Shown piece after piece: positions 1 through 5,789 of a DNA stretch of 5,789 nucleotides. The notes beneath the pieces were generated by a model, which was given only the letters and a program-made list of their open reading frames with translations, had not been told where the DNA came from and made no database searches. The stretch covers positions 1-5,789 of the forward strand of contig DAOUSH010000034.1 of assembly GCA_030627335.1 (NCBI GenBank). The letters run 5' to 3'. The DNA is from Dehalococcoidia bacterium. Its GTDB lineage: Bacteria; Chloroflexota; Dehalococcoidia; Dehalococcoidales; W693. The stretch's first letter is position 1. Each line of letters begins with the position of its first letter. The translations under genes and the position numbers were made by a program.

Positions 1-1
1 A

Positions 2-181
2 AAGTTTGTTGAGGATATAATGCCGCCAGCGCCGCCCAAGCCGGAGGCGAAGCAAAAGAAGAAGAAAAAGAAGACGGATCGTGACAAAAAGGGAGCAGAG
101 GATGGTATCCGCCTGAAAAAGAAGCGGCGGGAAGTTGGCTCCTATGAAGGCGACGATGACGACGAAGACGACGAATATTAA
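2..181 (+). CDS. nusA: Probable NusA, C-terminal tail (5' truncated)
   Basis: The window opens inside a reading frame of 59 codons ending at TAA 179-181. The visible tail has no folded domain. It is a Pro/Lys-rich stretch, including six consecutive lysines at roughly residues 19-24 of the fragment and another basic patch (KKKRR) near 39-43, followed by a strongly acidic end (DDDDEDDEY). The identification as transcription elongation/termination factor NusA is inferred from position: nusA normally precedes ylxR and infB in this operon. No S1 or KH domain is inside the window to confirm it. The charged tail is a low-complexity extension beyond the usual NusA core, so it could belong to another protein. 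The last 26 nt overlap the chosen ylxR start in a different frame, suggesting coupled translation. Confidence 0.6.
   Translation, partial: KFVEDIMPPAPPKPEAKQKKKKKKTDRDKKGAEDGIRLKKKRREVGSYEGDDDDEDDEY
146..150 (+). promoter_or_regulatory. Shine-Dalgarno for ylxR
   Basis: GAAGG ends 5 nt before ATG 156 and lies within the end of the upstream coding region. It favours ATG 156 over the in-frame ATG 144 and TTG 135, although GGGAAG about 9 nt before ATG 144 keeps that start possible. Confidence 0.45.
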
Positions 182-461
182 TAAGCACCTTCCCCAGCGG
201 ACATGCATTGCCTGCCGGGTGACCAGGGAAAAGCGGGAACTGGTCCGACTGGTGCGTGTTAGCGATGGTGGTGTGGAAGTCGATGAGAATGGTAAAAAGG
301 TGGGACGGGGGGCTTATCTCTGCCGGGAGCAGAATTGCTGGCAGGAAGGGTTGAAGGGTGGTCGTCTGGAGCATGCCCTGCGCACCAATCTGGGACATGA
401 AAATAGGGAACAGCTTGCCGGGTACGGAAAGAGTTTATCAGGGGGATTAGATGGTGGTTGA
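156..461 (+). CDS. ylxR: YlxR family (DUF448) RNA-binding protein
   Basis: A 101-residue protein of the YlxR/DUF448 family, small basic proteins encoded between nusA and infB. They are thought to bind RNA or act as nucleoid-associated regulators; in some bacteria YlxR has been linked to RNase P. Visible family marks are RTCIACR at residues 15-21, GRGAYLC at 50-56 and HALR at 73-76. Four cysteines (17, 20, 56, 61) form a CxxC...C(x4)C pattern that could bind a metal; this is inference. In-frame starts are TTG 135, ATG 144 and ATG 156. I chose ATG 156 because GAAGG lies 5 nt upstream and it leaves a short N-terminus before the conserved core. The gene overlaps the upstream acidic-tail gene by 26 nt and infB by 11 nt. 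Confidence 0.88.
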   Translation: MTTKTTNINKHLPQRTCIACRVTREKRELVRLVRVSDGGVEVDENGKKVGRGAYLCREQNCWQEGLKGGRLEHALRTNLGHENREQLAGYGKSLSGGLDGG

Positions 462-2286
462 GGAAAATAAACAGAATGGTAGAGAAGAGTCATTGAACGA
501 AGGAACTGAAAACGGTTCTCCGTCAAAGGATGTAGCCACGGTCGAGATTCCCGGCACTATAAGCGTCCGGCAATTAGCCGAACTGCTTAATATAAGCGCC
601 ATTGATGTCATCAAGAAACTGATGAGAAGCGGCATCATGGCTAATATCAATCAGGTTATAGACTATGAGGCGGCGGCGGCGATAGCCGGCGAGTTTGGTT
701 ATGAAGCACGCCCGCAGCCACTGACGGCTCGGAGCCAGTCCAGCGTTATCAGTGAGATTAAAAAACAACAGCTCTTGAATGAAGAGTCGGTAAATCTGAA
801 GCCCCGGCCGCCGGTAGTCACTATAATGGGGCATGTCGACCACGGTAAAACCCGCCTTCTTGATGCCATCAGGCAAACCAATGTTATGGATACCGAAGCC
901 GGTGGCATTACCCAGCATATCGGCGCCTACCAGGTAGAAATAGACGGTAAGAAAATCACTTTTCTGGATACACCGGGCCACGAAGCCTTCACAGCTATGC
1001 GGGCTCGCGGAGCACGGGTGACCGATATAACCGTCCTGGTGGTGGCGGCAGATGATGGAGTCATGCCGCAAACCAAGGAAGCTATAGACCACGCACGGGC
1101 GGCTGGAGTGCCGATTGTGGTGGCTCTTAACAAGATAGATAAGCCAGATGCCAATCCGGAGCGGGCTAAAAAGCAAATGGCTGATGCCGGTCTTGTCGTT
1201 GAGGAGTGGGGAGGCGATATCGTCTGTGTGCCGACATCGGCAAAGAACAAGATAGGTATCCCAGAGCTACTGGAGAATATTCTGCTGGTAGCCGAGATGG
1301 AAAACCTTAGAGCAGACCCCTCTCTGCCAGCCAAGGGAGTGGTTATCGAAGCCAAGCTGGATAAGGCCAAGGGTCCGCTGGCGACGGTGCTGGTTCACGA
1401 CGGGTCGCTGAAGCTGGGTGATATGGTGGTGGTGGGCAGCACGTGGGGACGGGTGAAGGCAATGTTTAACGATACCGGCAAGCGGGTTAGAAGAGCCAGG
1501 CCGTCATCGCCGGTTGTCGTTCTCGGTTTGCATAGCGTGCCGCAGGTAGGGGATACCCTGACCGCAGTTGCCGGTGAACGGCAGGCGCGGGATATGGTAG
1601 AGGAAAATCAACAGAAGTCACAGCAGGCAACGAAAACAGTCAGCCTTATCAACCTCTTTGACCAGATAAGCGCCGGCAAGGTTCAGGAACTTGATATAAT
1701 ATTTAAGGCCGATGTCCAGGGCAGTGTTGAACCAATAAAGATATCACTGGAACGGCTGACGACAGACGCAGTCCAGGTGAAGATCGTGCATAGCGGCAGC
1801 GGCAATATTACCGAGAGCGATGTAATGCTGGCCGTTGCCTCCAAGGGGCTTGTAGTCGCTTTTAATACCAAGATTGAAGCCGGCGCCCAGAAGCTAGCCG
1901 AAGCCGAGGGCATAGACATCCGGAGCTATAAGGTGATTTATGACCTGATCGGCGATGTCGAAAAAGCCCTGAAGGGCATGCTGACACCAGAGTTTGTCGA
2001 TGTTATTGACGGACGGGCTGAAGTCAGGGTTGTCTTCCCGGCGTCCAAACGGAATAATATAGCCGGTGTTTATGTAATCGAGGGCAAAATAAGCCGCGGC
2101 GTAACGGCACGGTTACGGCGTAAAGAGAAGATAGTATCAGAGTCTTCGGTTAACAGCCTGCGGCGTTTTAAGGATGATGTAAAAGAGGTGTCCGCCGGCT
2201 ATGAGTGCGGCGTGGGCATCAAGGATTATAGCGATTTTCAGATTGGCGATATACTGGAATTCTTCAGGAAAGAGAGGGTCGGCTAG
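451..2286 (+). CDS. infB: Translation initiation factor IF-2
   Basis: A complete IF-2 of 611 residues, the ribosome-dependent GTPase that brings fMet-tRNA to the 30S P site and promotes subunit joining. An IF2_N helical domain covers about residues 35-85 ([20 protein letters not shown]). The G domain follows: G1 GHVDHGKT 127-134, G2 GITQHIG 152-158, G3 DTPGHEAF 173-180, G4 NKID 227-230 and G5 SAK 263-265. Domain II covers about 295-385, domain III about 395-510 and the tRNA-binding C2 domain about 520-611. All GTP-binding motifs are intact. The N-terminal extension is short: the G domain begins near residue 119, far less than in E. coli IF2 (890 aa), leaving a single IF2_N module. The ATG start has AGGGGG at 440-445, 5 nt upstream. 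It overlaps ylxR by 11 nt, consistent with translational coupling. Confidence 0.98.
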   Translation: MVVEENKQNGREESLNEGTENGSPSKDVATVEIPGTISVRQLAELLNISAIDVIKKLMRSGIMANINQVIDYEAAAAIAGEFGYEARPQPLTARSQSSVISEIKKQQLLNEESVNLKPRPPVVTIMGHVDHGKTRLLDAIRQTNVMDTEAGGITQHIGAYQVEIDGKKITFLDTPGHEAFTAMRARGARVTDITVLVVAADDGVMPQTKEAIDHARAAGVPIVVALNKIDKPDANPERAKKQMADAGLVVEEWGGDIVCVPTSAKNKIGIPELLENILLVAEMENLRADPSLPAKGVVIEAKLDKAKGPLATVLVHDGSLKLGDMVVVGSTWGRVKAMFNDTGKRVRRARPSSPVVVLGLHSVPQVGDTLTAVAGERQARDMVEENQQKSQQATKTVSLINLFDQISAGKVQELDIIFKADVQGSVEPIKISLERLTTDAVQVKIVHSGSGNITESDVMLAVASKGLVVAFNTKIEAGAQKLAEAEGIDIRSYKVIYDLIGDVEKALKGMLTPEFVDVIDGRAEVRVVFPASKRNNIAGVYVIEGKISRGVTARLRRKEKIVSESSVNSLRRFKDDVKEVSAGYECGVGIKDYSDFQIGDILEFFRKERVG

Positions 2287-2289
2287 AAT

Positions 2290-2646
2290 ATGGCACGCCG
2301 TATTGAACGGGTGAATAGTCTCATCCGCCAGGAAATCAGCGATTTGATTCAACACCAGGCCAAAGACCCCAGGCTCAGCGGTTTGGTATCCATTACCGAG
2401 GTTGATACCTCAGCCGACCTGAAATACGCCCGGGTCTTTGTCAGCGGTATATGTAGCCAGGAAGAAAGGGAGGAGACCCTGAGCGTACTGGTTGCTGCAT
2501 CGGGCTTCCTGCGAAACGAGTTGGCACGGCGTTTAAGACTGCGCCATATCCCCGCGCTCGACTTCCGCTGGGACGATTCCATAGAAAAAGGGGCTCATAT
2601 TCTTGAGCTTATCGACCGGGTGGCCGATGACGAAGAACGGAAATAG
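2290..2646 (+). CDS. rbfA: 30S ribosome-binding factor RbfA
   Basis: A complete RbfA of 118 residues, the usual length. RbfA binds the 30S subunit, assists late 16S rRNA 5'-end maturation and helps cold adaptation. The single KH-type domain spans almost the whole protein: N-terminal helix RRIERVNSLIRQEISDLI (3-20), strands around DPRLSGLVSITEV (26-38) and YARVFVSG (46-53), the kinked Ala-x-Gly element that replaces the KH GxxG loop (ASG 70-72), and the C-terminal RHIPALDFRWDDSIEKG (85-101). ATG lies 3 nt after the infB stop. The best Shine-Dalgarno is AGAGAGGG at 2271-2278, 11 nt upstream and inside infB, slightly distant, so coupling to infB termination is likely. Confidence 0.97.
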   Translation: MARRIERVNSLIRQEISDLIQHQAKDPRLSGLVSITEVDTSADLKYARVFVSGICSQEEREETLSVLVAASGFLRNELARRLRLRHIPALDFRWDDSIEKGAHILELIDRVADDEERK

Positions 2647-2648
2647 CC

Positions 2649-3539
2649 GTGGACGGCATCTTAAATATCAATAAACCACAGGGCAGGACATCATTCAGCG
2701 TGGTGGCTCTGATCAGGCGGCTTAGCCGAGAGCGGCGTGTCGGTCATGCCGGTACCCTTGATGCCATGGCTGGCGGTGTTTTACCGGTCTGCCTGGGGCA
2801 GGGAACGCGGGTCGTCGAGTTTCTGATGGAAGCCAGCAAAGTATATCGAGCCCGTATCAGGCTGGGCATCGCCACAGATACCTACGATGCCACCGGTAAG
2901 ATAATCCAGAAAGGAGATGCCTCCGGTATCAGCCGTGAACAACTCAGGTCGGCCCTGGATACCTTCTGCGGTTCCATTATGCAGACGCCGCCGATGTACA
3001 GCGCTCTGAAATACCAGGGGCAGCGGCTCTACAAGCTTGCCCGGGCTGGCATAACAGTTGACCGTAAAAGCCGTCCGGCGATGGTCTATCACATTAAGCT
3101 GGTGGACTTCGAGTTGCCGGTGGCTACCATAGAGGTGGAGTGTGCCCGGGGAACCTATATCCGCTCGCTGGCTCACGATTTGGGCCAGCTACTGGGCTGT
3201 AGCGCCCATCTTGAGCATCTGGTTCGTCTTAAATATGGTCCCTTTGATATAGAAGATGCCGTTTCCTTAACCCAGCTTGAGGAAGCCTGTGGCGATAACA
3301 CCTGGCAGAAACTGGTCTATCCGATAGATATTGTGTTAAACCACTGGTCGTCCGTGGTCGTTGGTAATGAACAGGAACGGGTGATAAAGAATGGTGGTGG
3401 TGTGGTTATAGAGGACGGGATGGCTGGAGTTGATGGCGAAAGCAGGTGTCGTGCCTATAACCAGGACGGCTGCTTTATAGCCATCCTTCACTTCGACCCG
3501 GAGAGAAAGCAGTGGCAACCGGAGAAGGTATTTGTCTAG
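2649..3539 (+). CDS. truB: tRNA pseudouridine(55) synthase TruB
   Basis: A complete TruB of 296 residues, which isomerises U55 to pseudouridine in the T-loop of most tRNAs. Family motifs are the N-terminal GILNINKPQGRTS (3-15), the catalytic-Asp motif GHAGTLD at 32-38 (nucleophile D38), the YRARIRLG segment at 66-73, PPMYSALKYQGQRLYKLAR at 114-132, and RGTYIRSLAHDLG at 167-179. The C-terminal PUA-like region, about 240-296, ends in the typical WQPEKVF. The stretch after the nucleophile reads DAMAGGVLP, where the family commonly has DPxATGVLP or DPxASGVLP. The Pro-to-Ala change is unusual but leaves the Asp in place. The start is GTG, 2 nt after the rbfA stop, with only a weak purine-rich sequence upstream, which points to coupling with rbfA. 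It is the last gene of the translation operon here; neither ribF nor rpsO follows. Confidence 0.97.
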   Translation: MDGILNINKPQGRTSFSVVALIRRLSRERRVGHAGTLDAMAGGVLPVCLGQGTRVVEFLMEASKVYRARIRLGIATDTYDATGKIIQKGDASGISREQLRSALDTFCGSIMQTPPMYSALKYQGQRLYKLARAGITVDRKSRPAMVYHIKLVDFELPVATIEVECARGTYIRSLAHDLGQLLGCSAHLEHLVRLKYGPFDIEDAVSLTQLEEACGDNTWQKLVYPIDIVLNHWSSVVVGNEQERVIKNGGGVVIEDGMAGVDGESRCRAYNQDGCFIAILHFDPERKQWQPEKVFV

Positions 3540-3550
3540 CCGTTTCGGCT
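3538..3550 (+). other. Small inverted repeat at the truB stop codon
   Basis: AGCCG, TTT, CGGCT forms a perfect 5-bp stem with a 3-nt loop that begins within the truB stop codon. No T-run follows (next bases are TATCTGG), so it is not a good intrinsic terminator. It may be an mRNA 3'-end structure or chance. Confidence 0.3.
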
Positions 3551-3577
3551 TATCTGGCGGCGAAGTGGCTGTTGTCC

Positions 3578-3607
3578 TTGACAACTAGCTTATAAAATAG
3601 CTATAGT
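3578..3607 (+). promoter_or_regulatory. Sigma70-type promoter of the DUF5679-like gene
   Basis: A perfect -35 box TTGACA (3578-3583) is followed after 18 bp by TATAGT (3602-3607), a 5/6 match to the -10 consensus. Transcription would start near 3613-3616, giving a leader of about 20-25 nt before the Shine-Dalgarno-led CTG at 3637. This is the best promoter-like sequence I saw in the window, and it uncouples the small gene from the truB transcript. Confidence 0.72.
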
Positions 3608-3621
3608 TCAGGGGCATTCAC

Positions 3622-3627
3622 GAGGGG
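3622..3627 (+). promoter_or_regulatory. Shine-Dalgarno deciding a CTG start
   Basis: GAGGGG lies 9 nt upstream of CTG 3637. The frame is open only back to the TAG at 3604-3606 and contains no ATG, GTG or TTG between that stop and the conserved core. ATT codons at 3616 and 3631 are the only other rare candidates; the first precedes the Shine-Dalgarno and the second is only 3 nt after it, too close. The site therefore supports initiation at CTG. Confidence 0.6.
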
Positions 3628-3636
3628 TGGATTAAG

Positions 3637-3813
3637 CTGCAGGCATACTATGTTAAATGCCGGAGTAAGAGGGAAATAAAGAACCCCCAGCGGGTTACCC
3701 TGAAGAACAGCCGACCGGCTACGCGGGGGATTTGTCCGGTGTGCGGTACCGGAGTATTCAGGATAGGCAAGGCCTGGCTCACCACTGATGTAGCAGTACC
3801 TGGTCTATTCTGA
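3637..3813 (+). CDS. DUF5679-like small zinc-ribbon protein, CTG start
   Basis: A 58-codon gene ending at TGA 3811-3813, easily missed because it has no ATG, GTG or TTG start. Read from CTG, the protein begins (M)QAYYVKCRSKREIKNP, continues RVTLKNSRPATRGICPVCGT and GVFRIGKAW, and ends TTDVAVPGLF. From memory this resembles DUF5679 proteins, tiny zinc-ribbon-like proteins of unknown function that typically start MxAYCVKCR and end near FRIGK. The second metal knuckle is intact (CPVC, residues 35-38). The first is YVKC (5-8), so a Tyr stands where the family has the first Cys; TAT versus TGT is one base change. About 11 residues follow the RIGKA end. It sits in its own unit, between a strong promoter and an intrinsic terminator. 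It could be a functional variant, an early-decaying gene or a product of sequencing error. Confidence 0.72.
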   Translation: MQAYYVKCRSKREIKNPQRVTLKNSRPATRGICPVCGTGVFRIGKAWLTTDVAVPGLF

Positions 3814-3850
3814 TGGTATAGGGTTATTGTCTGAATCGGCGCTCTGGTTT

Positions 3851-3878
3851 CCCGACGGAAAAAGTCGGGTTTTAGTTT
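3851..3878 (+). terminator. Rho-independent terminator
   Basis: CCCGAC (3851-3856) and GTCGGG (3864-3869) form a perfect 6-bp GC-rich stem with a 7-nt loop GGAAAAA, followed by TTTTAGTTT (3870-3878). It lies 37 nt after the DUF5679-like stop and would end that transcript. It is also only 31 nt before the inositol synthase start, so it may limit read-through into that gene. Confidence 0.8.
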
Positions 3879-3894
3879 GATTACAAGTATATAG

Positions 3895-3902
3895 AAAGGG
3901 GG
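3895..3902 (+). promoter_or_regulatory. Shine-Dalgarno deciding the TTG start of ino1
   Basis: AAAGGGGG ends 7 nt before TTG 3910. An in-frame TAG at 3892-3894 and the absence of any ATG or GTG before the conserved VAIIGIGN fold make TTG the only reasonable start. Confidence 0.8.
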
Positions 3903-3909
3903 TTACAAA

Positions 3910-5022
3910 TTGGGTAGTATAAATGTAGCCATAATAGGTATCGGTAACTGTTGCTCATCGCTGGTGCAGGGCATCCACTACTACAAAAAGGCGAAAGATG
4001 TCGAGTTCGTCCCTGGGCTTATGCACGTTAATCTGGGTGGTTATCATATAAGCGATATTAACTTTGTCGCCGCCTTTGATATAGATAAGAACAAGGTCGG
4101 CAAAGACCTGGCAAAGGCGATCTATGTATCGCCCAATAACACCTATAAATTCTGTGACGTCCCGGAACTGGGGGTTAAGGTAGAGCGTGGGATGACGCAT
4201 GACGGCCTGGGCAAGTACCTTTCCCAGATAATAGAAAAGGCGCCGGGGCAAACGGCGGATATCGTTAAGATACTGAAAGAAACCAAGACCGATGTTGTTA
4301 TCAGCTATCTGCCCGTCGGCAGTGAAGAGGCAACCAAGTGGTATGTTGAGCAGATACTGGATGCCGGTTGTGGCTTTATCAACTGTATTCCTGTATTTAT
4401 TGCCCGGGAAAAGTACTGGCAGCAGCGCTTTGCCGAAAGGGGACTGCCCGTTATCGGTGATGACATAAAGTCTCAGGTTGGCGCCACCATCGTACACCGG
4501 GTGCTTACCAGATTGTTTAGAGACCGGGGCGTAAAACTGGAGCGGACCTACCAGTTGAACTTCGGTGGTAATACAGACTTCCTGAATATGCTGGAGCGGG
4601 AGCGCCTTGAGTCCAAGAAGATATCCAAGACCAACGCCGTAACCTCTCAGCTTGATTACAAGCTGGACCCGAACGATATCCATATTGGTCCCAGTGATTA
4701 TGTCCCATGGCTTACCGACCGTAAGTTTTGCCATATCAATATGGAGGGGCGGACCTTTGGCGGCGTTCCCCTGAAACTGGAGCTGAAGCTTGAGGTGTGG
4801 GACAGCCCCAATTCGGCCGGGGTGGTTATAGATGCCATACGGTGCTGCAAGCTGGCTTTGGACAGAGGGATGAAGGGGGCCATATTGGCTCCCTCGGCGT
4901 ATTTTATGAAATCACCGCCGGTTCAGCGTACCGATGACGAAGCCCGGCGGCAGGTGGAAGAGTTCATCGCTGAACCTCACAAGCCCAAGGCGGCGGAAAA
5001 GACCAAGCAGGAGGAGGCTTGA
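3910..5022 (+). CDS. ino1: myo-Inositol-1-phosphate synthase (Ino1/MIPS)
   Basis: A complete 370-residue NAD-dependent synthase converting glucose 6-phosphate to 1D-myo-inositol 3-phosphate, the entry step to inositol lipids and inositol-based thiols or solutes. It closely resembles the short actinobacterial/archaeal form (M. tuberculosis Ino1 is 367 aa), not the ~530-aa eukaryotic form. Visible motifs are the Rossmann NAD loop [14 protein letters not shown] (8-21), VPGLMHV (34-40), [10 protein letters not shown] (132-141), [17 protein letters not shown] (183-199), the lysine-rich active-site segment [21 protein letters not shown] (226-246, with K236, K237 and K240), [11 protein letters not shown] (258-268), [16 protein letters not shown] (294-309) and SAYFMKSPP (329-337). 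A charged tail ([13 protein letters not shown]) follows the conserved end. The TTG start has a strong Shine-Dalgarno. A GT4 glycosyltransferase follows after 57 nt, suggesting a shared pathway. An intrinsic terminator lies directly upstream. Confidence 0.97.
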   Translation: MGSINVAIIGIGNCCSSLVQGIHYYKKAKDVEFVPGLMHVNLGGYHISDINFVAAFDIDKNKVGKDLAKAIYVSPNNTYKFCDVPELGVKVERGMTHDGLGKYLSQIIEKAPGQTADIVKILKETKTDVVISYLPVGSEEATKWYVEQILDAGCGFINCIPVFIAREKYWQQRFAERGLPVIGDDIKSQVGATIVHRVLTRLFRDRGVKLERTYQLNFGGNTDFLNMLERERLESKKISKTNAVTSQLDYKLDPNDIHIGPSDYVPWLTDRKFCHINMEGRTFGGVPLKLELKLEVWDSPNSAGVVIDAIRCCKLALDRGMKGAILAPSAYFMKSPPVQRTDDEARRQVEEFIAEPHKPKAAEKTKQEEA

Positions 5023-5079
5023 GTTTACCCTGATTGGTGATAACTAAAAAAACCTGAAGTGGGGATTTAGACATCACTT

Positions 5080-5789
5080 ATGAAAATTGCACTTGTTTCA
5101 CCCTATGACTTCGTTTATCCCGGTGGGGTGGTCAACCATATACTGGCTCTAAACAATCAGTTTACCAAGATGGGGCATGATGTTCGCATTATCGCCCCGG
5201 CATCCAGAGTAGTGGATGATGTCGGTTGCCGGTTTGTCCCCATAGGTAGAGCCCGTTCCATTCCGGTCCGCGGCACAACTATACGAATTGCTATATCGCT
5301 TCGGCTGGCGTCCGAAATAAAGGAAGTGCTGGCACGGGAGAAGTTCGATATTATCCATCTGCACGAGCCGTTTATGCCCATGCTTTGCTCTGCGGTTATC
5401 CGCTTTTCAGATACGGTTAATATAGGCACCTTCCATGCCGCCGGCAGCAAGCCCGGTTATTACTGGGGCTGGCCTATCTCGGTGGTGATGTTACACCGCA
5501 GGCGGCAGAAGCTTGCCGGCAGAATAGCAGTTTCCAAGCTGGCTATGAATAATGCCATAAAACATGTCCCGGGGCATTACGATATTATCCCCAACGGCAT
5601 TGACCTGGAGCACTTCTCCGGCAGTGTTTTGCCGATAGACGAGTTCTGTGACGGCAAGAAGAATATACTCTTTGTCGGCCGCCTGGAGAAACGCAAGGGG
5701 ATGGATTATCTGCTTAAAGCCTATGAGAAGGTAAAGAAGGAGTGCCCGGAGTCACGGCTGATTATCGTTGGGCCCGGCACCAGATCTCG
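5080..5789 (+). CDS. PimA-like GT4 glycosyltransferase (3' truncated)
   Basis: The first 236 residues of a GT-B fold, GT4-family glycosyltransferase; the frame is open to the window edge. It resembles phosphatidyl-myo-inositol mannosyltransferase PimA along its visible length: MKIALVSPYDFVYPGGVVNHI (1-21) with the sugar-nucleotide glycine loop PGGV at 14-17, HDVRIIAPAS (33-42), FDIIHLHEP (89-97), TFHA (117-120, His119 at the position of the catalytic-pocket His of PimA), GRIAVS (147-152), IPNGID (170-175) and the donor-phosphate motif GRLEKRKG (200-207). The C-terminal ExxxxxxxE motif lies outside the window. MshA-like enzymes are related, but the GGVxxH loop fits PimA better. The N-terminus matches PimA's and an in-frame TAG at 5068 fixes the start at ATG 5080. 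The nearest Shine-Dalgarno-like GGGGAT lies about 15 nt upstream, so initiation may be weak. The adjacent inositol-phosphate synthase supports an inositol-lipid acceptor, but substrate and sugar donor are inferred. Confidence 0.88.
   Translation, partial: MKIALVSPYDFVYPGGVVNHILALNNQFTKMGHDVRIIAPASRVVDDVGCRFVPIGRARSIPVRGTTIRIAISLRLASEIKEVLAREKFDIIHLHEPFMPMLCSAVIRFSDTVNIGTFHAAGSKPGYYWGWPISVVMLHRRRQKLAGRIAVSKLAMNNAIKHVPGHYDIIPNGIDLEHFSGSVLPIDEFCDGKKNILFVGRLEKRKGMDYLLKAYEKVKKECPESRLIIVGPGTRS

Noticed and set aside
574..1176. Open frame of 200 codons on the - strand opposite infB
   Set aside because: It is antisense to the IF2_N and G domains of infB, whose motifs are intact. The translation is Cys/His-rich without an organised motif, and it has no supporting signals.
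3732..3760. TTGTCC and TATTCA with a 17-bp spacer inside the DUF5679-like gene
   Set aside because: The matches are only 4/6 and 3/6 and fall within coding sequence, so this is expected by chance.
3814..3824. Possible extended -10 promoter (TGGTATAGG) for ino1
   Set aside because: There is no -35 match at 16-18 bp upstream, the -10 is only 4/6, and the transcript would still have to pass the terminator at 3851-3878.
3888..3893. TATATA as a -10 box for ino1
   Set aside because: The upstream -35 position falls in the terminator stem with no match, and transcription would begin inside the Shine-Dalgarno.
3955..4734. Long open frame (259 codons) on the - strand opposite ino1
   Set aside because: It lies wholly antisense to a clearly conserved ino1, its translation shows no recognisable domain, and it is explained by codon bias of the sense gene.
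5023..5079. Search for a promoter or terminator between ino1 and the glycosyltransferase
   Set aside because: There is an A-run at 5046-5052 and a weak TTTACC, but no paired -10 and no hairpin with a T-tract on either strand. Co-transcription is the simpler reading.
1..5789. CRISPR arrays, tRNA/rRNA genes, insertion sequences, attachment sites
   Set aside because: No regularly spaced repeats, transposase motifs, tRNA-like cloverleaf or rRNA segments were seen. The region is ordinary chromosomal sequence apart from the small unit at 3540-3909.

Overview
The window is a bacterial chromosome segment of medium GC content, with every gene on the + strand. It joins the 3' part of a conserved translation/transcription operon to the start of an inositol-phosphate and glycosyltransferase cluster. 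Best guess for the source is a Chloroflexota bacterium of the Dehalococcoidia type. This rests on gene style: a short IF2, an archaeal/actinobacterial-type inositol-phosphate synthase, and a DUF5679-like mini zinc-ribbon protein. No rRNA or other decisive marker is present, so it is inference. Isoleucine ATA codons are common in all the genes (for example residues 4, 8 and 9 of the inositol synthase), so nothing looks compositionally foreign.

Positions 1-3539 hold the classic nusA-infB order, tightly packed: the C-terminal tail of a probable NusA, then ylxR, infB, rbfA and truB. Neighbouring genes overlap or are separated by only 2-3 nt, which implies one transcript with translational coupling. 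The products work in transcription elongation, translation initiation, 30S maturation and tRNA pseudouridylation. The ylxQ gene often found between ylxR and infB is absent, and ribF/rpsO do not follow truB.

Positions 3540-3909 look intergenic but hold a complete small transcription unit. A strong sigma70-type promoter (TTGACA, 18 bp, TATAGT) leads to a Shine-Dalgarno site, then a 58-codon DUF5679-like gene that appears to start at a rare CTG codon, then an intrinsic terminator. The protein lacks the first cysteine expected of its N-terminal CxxC pair and has a short C-terminal extension.

Positions 3910-5789 carry a TTG-started myo-inositol-1-phosphate synthase and the first 236 codons of a PimA-like GT4 glycosyltransferase that runs off the window. 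Together they suggest synthesis of an inositol-containing glycolipid or similar glycoconjugate. The intrinsic terminator lies only about 31 nt before the synthase start and no convincing promoter is visible between them, so expression of this module may depend on read-through or an unrecognised promoter.
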